Program-made: the position numbers and the translations under genes
Part shown: positions 6,422 through 11,308 of the stretch, piece after piece
Layout of the letters: every line of letters starts with the position of its first letter
How positions within the stretch are numbered: position 1 is the first letter of the stretch
Notes under the pieces: generated by a model
Databases searched by the model: none
Told to the model about the DNA's origin: nothing
The model's input: only the letters and a program-made list of their open reading frames with translations
Assembly (NCBI GenBank): GCA_018666055.1
Contig: JABJAS010000411.1
Location: 1-11,308, forward strand
Source of the DNA: Halieaceae bacterium
GTDB lineage: Bacteria > Pseudomonadota > Gammaproteobacteria > Pseudomonadales > Halieaceae
Length of the DNA stretch: 11,308 nt
Direction of reading: 5' to 3'

Positions 6422-6450
6422 AGAATACGGATTGGAAGCCTGCGTCACAA
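6422..6450 (-). promoter_or_regulatory. Candidate promoter of the HAD hydrolase gene
   Basis: Minus-strand -35 TTGTGA (6450-6445, 4 of 6) and -10 TATTCT (6427-6422, 4 of 6) are 17 bp apart, giving a start near 6415 and a leader of about 63 nt. Confidence 0.45.
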
Positions 6451-6453
6451 TCC
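6429..6453. repeat. Inverted repeat inside the HAD promoter
   Basis: GGATTG (6429-6434) and CAATCC (6448-6453) are perfect 6-bp arms 13 nt apart; with a one-base bulge the arms extend to ACGGATTG / CAATCCCGT. The repeat spans the spacer and part of the -35 of the HAD promoter, the usual place for a repressor site. Confidence 0.4.
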
Positions 6454-6520
6454 CGTTGGGCTTAACTCGTATGCGACGACTCGGTATCGGATCTTGAATA
6501 CAGCAATAGACAACGACAGG

Positions 6521-7033
6521 GTGATCGATAAAGACGGCTTCCGGCCTAATGTTGGCATTGTCATTTGTAACGAAGATGATCAAGTGCTCTGGGGGCGCCG
6601 GGTCAATGGCAGAGATTCGTGGCAATTTCCGCAAGGCGGGATTCATCGAGGCGAAACGCCCGAGGCCGCAATGTACCGTGAGCTGGAGGAAGAGGTCGGA
6701 CTCAAGCCAGACATGGTGAAAGTATTGGGGCGAACTCAAAGTTGGTTGCATTACCGGTTGCCTAAGCGGTTTATTCGTCCCTCTGAGGATCCCGTTTGCA
6801 TCGGCCAAAAACAGGTTTGGTTTTTGATGAGATTAACGGCCGCTGAGAGCGATATCAGGTTAGATGCTGATGACACCCCAGAATTTGATCACTGGCGCTG
6901 GGTGACGTATTGGTACCCTATTTCGGCTGTGGTGGACTTTAAGCAGGCCGTTTACCGACAGGCGCTGACGCAACTGGCGGGTCGTCTGAGCCCGCAGCGC
7001 AAGCCTGCTCGCAGACGGCGCGGGGGCCGCTGA
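6521..7033 (+). CDS. rppH: RNA pyrophosphohydrolase RppH (Nudix)
   Basis: RppH removes pyrophosphate from the 5' triphosphate end of mRNAs, starting RNase E-dependent decay. The 170-residue product follows E. coli and Pseudomonas RppH closely: [17 protein letters not shown] at the N terminus, SWQFPQGGI, and a complete Nudix box from G39 to L61 ([20 protein letters not shown] and on) with metal-binding E54, E57 and E58. Later come [18 protein letters not shown] and [14 protein letters not shown]. The C-terminal tail is strongly basic ([11 protein letters not shown]), likely an RNA-contacting extension. The GTG at 6521 fits the conserved MID-DG-RPN start, although AGG abuts it without normal spacing. 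An in-frame TTG at 6494 would add nine residues. The stop overlaps ptsP as TGATG. Confidence 0.93.
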   Translation: MIDKDGFRPNVGIVICNEDDQVLWGRRVNGRDSWQFPQGGIHRGETPEAAMYRELEEEVGLKPDMVKVLGRTQSWLHYRLPKRFIRPSEDPVCIGQKQVWFLMRLTAAESDIRLDADDTPEFDHWRWVTYWYPISAVVDFKQAVYRQALTQLAGRLSPQRKPARRRRGGR

Positions 7034-9309
7034 TGCTCGAACTGCTCCGCCGGCTGATTCAGGATGTTAACGATGCCGACTCGCTTGAGGATGCACTTAA
7101 TCTCATTGTGGCTCAGGTTAGAGCGGCGATGCGGACGGATGTGTGCACGATTTATCTGCGTGACAAAGCGAGTCAGAAGTTGATATTTCGAGCCACTGAG
7201 GGCCTGAACTCGGACAAAGTAGGGCAGTTTGGTCTGGGCTTCGATGAGGGGCTGGTGGGCTGGGTCGCGACACGCGAGGAGCCACTGAATCTGGATAATG
7301 CCATTGCGCACCCTCAATTTCAGTTGGTGGATGGTCTAGGTGAGGAACCGTTCAACGCGTTCTTAGGCGCCCCTATTATTCATCAGCGCGATCTTTTGGG
7401 TGTATTGGTGGTTCAGCAGGGGGATCATCGCCGGTTTTCTGAGGATGAGGAGGCCTTTCTGATCACCGTCTCTGCCCAGCTTGCAGGGGTGATTGCTCAC
7501 GCGGAGCTAGCGGGTGCTATTGGACGGACAGTGTCGGTTGCTGCCCCCACCGATACTGCGGCCAGGCTGTCGGGCGTTGCCGCCTGCGCGGGTATTGGTA
7601 TTGGCACAGCCGCTTGGATTTCGCCGGTCGCTGATTTGCAGACAGTGCCGTCGCGTAAAGTAGACGATCGGGTTGCCGAATTGCGGGCGTTTCGTGACGC
7701 GCTGGCCAGCGTTCGCAGCGATATACAGCAAGTGGCAGAAAACCTAAAAAGCGAGCTAGGACCCGAAGATCATGCCTTATTTGGTGTCTATCTTAGTATC
7801 CTTGATGATTCTGTTTTGGGGAGTGAGGTTGCTGCCCTCATTAAGGCTGGTGAGTGGGCTCAGGGCGCTTTGAGTCAGGTGATGTTGCGCCATATCCGCC
7901 ATTTCGAGCGATTAGATCACTCCTACCTCCGTGAGCGGGCAGTCGATGTCCGTGACCTGGGTACTCGTGTACTGAGTTATCTGCAGAACGCCAATCGCCA
8001 AGAGGTGGATTACCCTGCCTCGACCGTCTTAGTGGCAGAAGAGTTAACGGCCGCCACACTGGGAGAGATTCCTAGGGATCGGCTCGCCGGCATTGTTTCG
8101 ATGCGTGGTAGCGCCAACAGCCACACTGCGATCTTGGCGAGAGCCATGGGGATTCCTGCGGTGGTGGGTGTTGAGGATCTGCCTCTCAAGCGGCTTCCTG
8201 ACCAGCGGTTGGTGGTCGACGGCTACAACGGCCGAGTGTACGTCAATCCCCATAGTGACTTGTTAGCGCGCTTTGAAGCACTGCTCGCAGAGGACGAGGC
8301 GCTGTTTGAGGAGCTCGCGCCATTGGCGTCACAGCCCGCGCAAACCTCAGATGGCAAGATTATTCCCCTCTGGGTCAATACCGGTGTCGCCGCTGACGTG
8401 CAAAGGGCGCGCGAATTCGGGGCTGAAGGGGTAGGCCTTTACCGAACCGAAGTCAGCTTTTTATTACGAGATCGATTTCCCAGTGAAGAGGAACAGCGCC
8501 AGCTGTATCGCGAGCAGTTAGCGGCGTTTCACCCTGCGCCGGTGACCATGCGGACACTCGATATTGGCGGCGATAAAGCCTTGCCTTATTTCCCTATCGA
8601 GGAATCCAATCCCTTTTTGGGTTGGCGTGGTATCCGCGTAACGCTGGATCATCCCGAAATTTTTCTGACACAGGTGCGTGCCATGTTGAAGGCCAACGAG
8701 GGTCTCGATAATTTGCGCATTTTATTACCTATGGTGACTGCCATCGACGAGCTTCGTTCGGCGCGGGCGTTGATTGGCAGATGTCACGATGAGGTCCTCA
8801 GCGAGGGGTTTACCGCACCTTTGCCAGACATCGGCGTGATGATCGAGGTGCCTGCCGCGGTTTATTTGGCGGGGCCGCTGGCGCAAGAAGCCGACTTTTT
8901 ATCAGTGGGCTCCAATGACCTGACGCAATACTTACTGGCGGTTGACCGCGGCAATGCCCGGGTTGCCGCGCTGTATCAAGCGCTGCACCCAGCGGTGCTG
9001 GCGGCATTGGCTCACATTATCAAAGCTGCTCACAGTGAGAAAAAATCTGTCAGCATTTGCGGTGAGTTGGCGGGTGACCCGCGGGCGGCACCCTTATTGG
9101 TTGCGATGGGATTCGATCAGCTGTCAATGAACGCGGGAAGCTTGTCCTTGGTGAAGCGCGTTTTAAGTGCCTTCAGTGTGGCGGAGTTGGCAGATTTGAT
9201 GGCGACACTGCTACCCCTCAGGTCCGCTCAGGAAGTCATGGCAGCATTAGATACGGCATTGAGCCAGCGAGGGCTCGATATTTTTCTCAGACGCCGTGGA
9301 GACGATTAA
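7033..9309 (+). CDS. ptsP: PtsP, enzyme I of the nitrogen phosphotransferase system
   Basis: PtsP (EI-Ntr) takes phosphate from phosphoenolpyruvate and passes it to NPr (PtsO) and then EIIA-Ntr (PtsN), a regulatory relay linked to nitrogen, potassium and envelope control. The 758-residue product (E. coli 748) has an N-terminal GAF domain (about 15-155), a PEP-utilising N-terminal domain (about 180-300), the swivelling phosphohistidine domain with GSANSHTAILARAMGIPAVVG (active H364) and the TIM-barrel PEP-binding domain (about 440-735). Seen in the last are GLYRTEVSFLLRDRFPSEEEQ (R471), TLDIGGDKALPYF, RGIR (R534), SVGSNDLTQYLLAVDR and ICGELAGD (catalytic C676). All key enzyme I residues are present. 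It begins on the last base of the rppH stop, so translational coupling is likely. No ptsO or ptsN lies in the window. Confidence 0.97.
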   Translation: MLELLRRLIQDVNDADSLEDALNLIVAQVRAAMRTDVCTIYLRDKASQKLIFRATEGLNSDKVGQFGLGFDEGLVGWVATREEPLNLDNAIAHPQFQLVDGLGEEPFNAFLGAPIIHQRDLLGVLVVQQGDHRRFSEDEEAFLITVSAQLAGVIAHAELAGAIGRTVSVAAPTDTAARLSGVAACAGIGIGTAAWISPVADLQTVPSRKVDDRVAELRAFRDALASVRSDIQQVAENLKSELGPEDHALFGVYLSILDDSVLGSEVAALIKAGEWAQGALSQVMLRHIRHFERLDHSYLRERAVDVRDLGTRVLSYLQNANRQEVDYPASTVLVAEELTAATLGEIPRDRLAGIVSMRGSANSHTAILARAMGIPAVVGVEDLPLKRLPDQRLVVDGYNGRVYVNPHSDLLARFEALLAEDEALFEELAPLASQPAQTSDGKIIPLWVNTGVAADVQRAREFGAEGVGLYRTEVSFLLRDRFPSEEEQRQLYREQLAAFHPAPVTMRTLDIGGDKALPYFPIEESNPFLGWRGIRVTLDHPEIFLTQVRAMLKANEGLDNLRILLPMVTAIDELRSARALIGRCHDEVLSEGFTAPLPDIGVMIEVPAAVYLAGPLAQEADFLSVGSNDLTQYLLAVDRGNARVAALYQALHPAVLAALAHIIKAAHSEKKSVSICGELAGDPRAAPLLVAMGFDQLSMNAGSLSLVKRVLSAFSVAELADLMATLLPLRSAQEVMAALDTALSQRGLDIFLRRRGDD

Positions 9310-10098
9310 GTGGTGCCTTACCCTGATATTGACCCCGTTGCGATTGCCTTGGGCCCGATCACGGTTCATTGGTATGGCCTAACCTATCTCGGCGGCCTCG
9401 CCTTCGCGTGGTGGCTGGCGCGTCATCGAGCGGCGCAATCCCATACGCCACTCCAGCGACATCAAGTGGATGACCTTATTTTTTATGCGGCGGTCGGCAT
9501 CGTGATTGGAGGCAGGTTGGGCTATACCCTTTTTTATGGACTCGATCGTCTTATGGGCGATCCTCTGTGGCTGTTTAGGGTCTGGGAAGGCGGCATGGCA
9601 TTTCACGGTGGCTTCTTGGGTGTGCTGGTGGCGATGACACTCTTTGCTAGACAGCACCGCATTGATGCGGGGCGGCTGCTGGATTTTGTTGCCCCCCTCG
9701 CACCCGTAGGCCTTGCGTTAGGCCGATTGGGCAATTTTATCGGGCAGGAGCTATGGGGCAGAAGTGCTGACATCCCCTGGGCAATGGTGTTTCCGCGGGA
9801 TCCACTGGCTATGGCGCGTCACCCGTCGCAGCTCTACCAGTTCGCACTGGAAGGTTGTCTCTTATTCATTCTGCTCTTATGGTTTAGTCGACAACCGAGG
9901 CCACAGTGGGCCGTATCCGGCATGTTTTTAATAGGCTATGGCTTGTTTCGATTTTTAGCGGAGTTTTTCCGCGAGCCGGACGCCCATATCGGCTTCGATG
10001 CCATGGGTTGGATGACGCGAGGCCAATTATTGTGCGTGCCAATGCTGATGGCAGGCACTTGGCTACTCTATCGGGCGTATCGGCCGACCTATCGATGA
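9310..10098 (+). CDS. lgt: Prolipoprotein diacylglyceryl transferase Lgt
   Basis: Lgt is an inner-membrane enzyme that moves diacylglycerol from phosphatidylglycerol to the lipobox cysteine of prelipoproteins, the first step in lipoprotein maturation. The 262-residue product has about seven hydrophobic membrane segments and the family motifs: [10 protein letters not shown] (20-29), [10 protein letters not shown] (67-76), FHGGFLG (98-104, H99), the Lgt signature [14 protein letters not shown] (138-151, R139, N142, E147), RHPSQLYQ (170-177) and EFFREPD (218-224, R221). Relative to E. coli (291) a periplasmic loop between FP and RHPSQLY is shorter by about 20-25 residues, a common variant. The GTG start directly follows the ptsP stop; GGAGA lies 7 nt before it, while a second GTG at 9313 has less good spacing. 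Confidence 0.96.
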   Translation: MVPYPDIDPVAIALGPITVHWYGLTYLGGLAFAWWLARHRAAQSHTPLQRHQVDDLIFYAAVGIVIGGRLGYTLFYGLDRLMGDPLWLFRVWEGGMAFHGGFLGVLVAMTLFARQHRIDAGRLLDFVAPLAPVGLALGRLGNFIGQELWGRSADIPWAMVFPRDPLAMARHPSQLYQFALEGCLLFILLLWFSRQPRPQWAVSGMFLIGYGLFRFLAEFFREPDAHIGFDAMGWMTRGQLLCVPMLMAGTWLLYRAYRPTYR

Positions 10099-10105
10099 GG
10101 ACAGC

Positions 10106-10939
10106 ATGCAGGCGTATCTCGACTTATTAAACGATATTCGCGATCACGGGATTGATCGTGGCGATCGCACCGGCACCGGTACTCGGTCCGTTTTCGGCCG
10201 TCAGCTCCGTTTTGATCTCGCGCACGGGTTTCCGCTACTCACCACTAAAAAAGTACACTTTAAAAGCGTCGTGAATGAACTGATTTGGTTTCTCAGCGGT
10301 GACACCAATACACAGTGGCTGCGTGAGAATGGCGTGCGTATTTGGGACGAATGGGCTACCGAAGACGGAGAGCTTGGGCCACTGTACGGGGCACAGTGGC
10401 ATGCCTGGCCTACACGCGATGGCGGCAGTATTAATCAAATCGACTACGTGGTGGATTGCCTGCTGCATCGGCCTGACAGCCGCCGCATCTTATTTCACGC
10501 TTGGAATGTTGAGTACTTGCCTGACGAGACGATCAGTCCGCAGGACAATGTGCGCGCCGGTAAAATGGCGCTGCCGCCCTGTCATCTGCTCTATCAATTT
10601 TACGTCGCCAACAAAACACTCTCCGCCCAGCTGTATATTCGCTCGAGCGATGCGTTCTTAGGCCTGCCTTTCAACATCGCATCGGTGGCACTGCTCACGC
10701 ATATGCTGTCGCAGCAGTGCGGATTAACACCCGGAGAGGTGGTCATTACGCTGGGTGACGCCCATCTCTACAGTAATCATGGAGAGCAGGTCGCGACGCA
10801 GCTTGATCGGGTCCCCGGGGTCTGCCCGACCTTGAAAATGCTGCGCCACCCGGCCTCTATTTATGATTACCACTTTGACGATTTTGAATTGGTCGGCTAC
10901 GACCCCGCGCCGAATATCTCTGCTCCGGTGGCGATCTGA
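10106..10939 (+). CDS. thyA: Thymidylate synthase ThyA
   Basis: ThyA methylates dUMP to dTMP using 5,10-methylene-tetrahydrofolate, which becomes dihydrofolate. The 277-residue product shows DRTGTGT (20-26, phosphate-binding R21), FPLLTTKK, the [11 protein letters not shown] block (58-68), DSRR (124-127), the nucleophile C159 in [25 protein letters not shown] (179-192), GDAHLYSNH (217-225) and the conserved C-terminal APVAI. It carries about 13 extra residues (roughly 138-151, [14 protein letters not shown]) between AWNV and MALPPCH compared with the 264-residue E. coli enzyme; this longer subtype is known in other proteobacteria. The ATG has GAGGA overlapping the lgt stop, 4 nt upstream. The stop overlaps folA as TGATG. 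Confidence 0.97.
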   Translation: MQAYLDLLNDIRDHGIDRGDRTGTGTRSVFGRQLRFDLAHGFPLLTTKKVHFKSVVNELIWFLSGDTNTQWLRENGVRIWDEWATEDGELGPLYGAQWHAWPTRDGGSINQIDYVVDCLLHRPDSRRILFHAWNVEYLPDETISPQDNVRAGKMALPPCHLLYQFYVANKTLSAQLYIRSSDAFLGLPFNIASVALLTHMLSQQCGLTPGEVVITLGDAHLYSNHGEQVATQLDRVPGVCPTLKMLRHPASIYDYHFDDFELVGYDPAPNISAPVAI

Positions 10940-11308
10940 TGACAGGATCTCGACAGAATAACGATATCCCCGTGGTCCTCGTGCTCGCGGCGGCTGACAA
11001 TGGCGTGATTGGACGGGGAGACGCCCTACCATGGGATTTACCTGATGACTTGCGTCATTTTAAACGGACCACATTGGGGCGGCCTATTATCATGGGACGT
11101 AAAACCTTTGATAGCGTTGGTTTTCCGTTGCCTGGACGCCGCAACATCGTGGTCACCCGTGACCCGTCTTGGCATCATCAAGGCGTGACGACCTGCCATA
11201 CACTGTCAGACGCCTTAGAGTGCGCATTCGGTCAGGCCCTGATTGATGGCGCTGACGCGGCGATGGTGGTCGGCGGCGCTGAAATATACCGACTGGCATT
11301 ACCGAGAG
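10939..11308 (+). CDS. folA: Dihydrofolate reductase FolA, 3' truncated by window end
   Basis: DHFR reduces the dihydrofolate made by ThyA back to tetrahydrofolate with NADPH. From ATG 10939, 123 codons are visible before the sequence ends. They show VVLVLAAADNGVIGRGDALPWDLPDDLRHFK (11-42) with catalytic acid D37 (E. coli D27), the NADPH-binding RPIIMGRKTFDSVG (48-61), LPGRRNIVVTR (64-74) and MVVGGAEIYRLALP (109-122). The start adds roughly nine residues ahead of the usual first strand. GGTGG lies 7 nt upstream inside thyA, and the start shares bases with the thyA stop, so the two are probably translated together. The C-terminal third is outside the window; nothing visible suggests damage. 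Confidence 0.95.
   Translation, partial: MTGSRQNNDIPVVLVLAAADNGVIGRGDALPWDLPDDLRHFKRTTLGRPIIMGRKTFDSVGFPLPGRRNIVVTRDPSWHHQGVTTCHTLSDALECAFGQALIDGADAAMVVGGAEIYRLALPR

Larger units (their letters stand above)
6353..6520. other. Divergent control region between the HAD gene and rppH
   Basis: 168 bp without a gene. It holds a plausible minus-strand promoter (6450-6422), a near-palindrome inside it (6429-6453), and a terminator-like hairpin with a 7-T run in the HAD leader (6412-6373). For rppH only a weak plus-strand pair is visible: TTAACT (6462-6467), 17 bp, TATCGG (6485-6490). A perfect TTGACA at 6403-6408 lacks a matching -10. Confidence 0.5.

Noticed and set aside
6353..6808. The HAD reading frame stays open upstream, allowing a 372-residue protein.
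   Set aside because: The added 152 residues resemble nothing, run antisense across the conserved rppH start, and family homology begins exactly at the ATG at 6352.

Overview
The window (about 11.3 kb, mid-50s % GC by eye, dense and mostly co-oriented) looks like core chromosome of a gammaproteobacterium. The gene order 6S RNA / zapA / zapB-like opposite ygfB-pepP-ubiH-ubiI, and the order HAD phosphatase / rppH-ptsP-lgt-thyA-folA, are both classic gammaproteobacterial clusters. The second resembles the Pseudomonas arrangement. I cannot fix the genus; a marine gammaproteobacterium (for example Halieaceae/OM60-like) is a guess. No mobile element, CRISPR array, tRNA, phage gene or defence gene was seen, and I found no convincing undescribed system.

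Layout. (1) 1-690, minus strand: a ZapB-like coiled-coil gene overlaps zapA by ATGA. About 27 nt after zapA comes the 6S RNA gene ssrS, which runs off the left edge. (2) 691-857: divergent control region with a good minus-strand promoter, a weaker plus-strand promoter, and a 13-bp direct repeat that touches both. (3) 858-5154, plus strand: ygfB, pepP, ubiH and ubiI, each overlapping the next by 4-20 bases, so very probably one operon. ubiH and ubiI encode two flavin monooxygenases for ubiquinone ring hydroxylation. (4) 5155-5283 gap, then gcvH (lipoyl carrier of the glycine cleavage system) standing alone, without gcvT before it or gcvP after it. (5) 5690-6352, minus strand: a HAD-IB phosphatase convergent with gcvH and divergent from rppH. 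(6) 6521-11308, plus strand: rppH, ptsP, lgt, thyA and a truncated folA, packed at -1 to +7 nt, probably one operon.

Functional themes: cell division (zapA/zapB-like), global transcription control (6S RNA), ubiquinone synthesis, one-carbon and thymidylate metabolism (gcvH, thyA, folA), mRNA 5'-end decay (rppH), nitrogen-related phosphotransfer (ptsP) and lipoprotein maturation (lgt). thyA and folA form a metabolic pair: ThyA oxidises methylene-tetrahydrofolate to dihydrofolate and DHFR reduces it again.

The points most worth a second look are the lone gcvH at what seems to be a junction between two usually separate clusters, the repeated 13-mer in the zap/ygfB control region, a palindrome and terminator-like hairpin in the HAD leader, and altered flavin-binding motifs in UbiH and UbiI. 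Five of the thirteen genes appear to use GTG or TTG starts.
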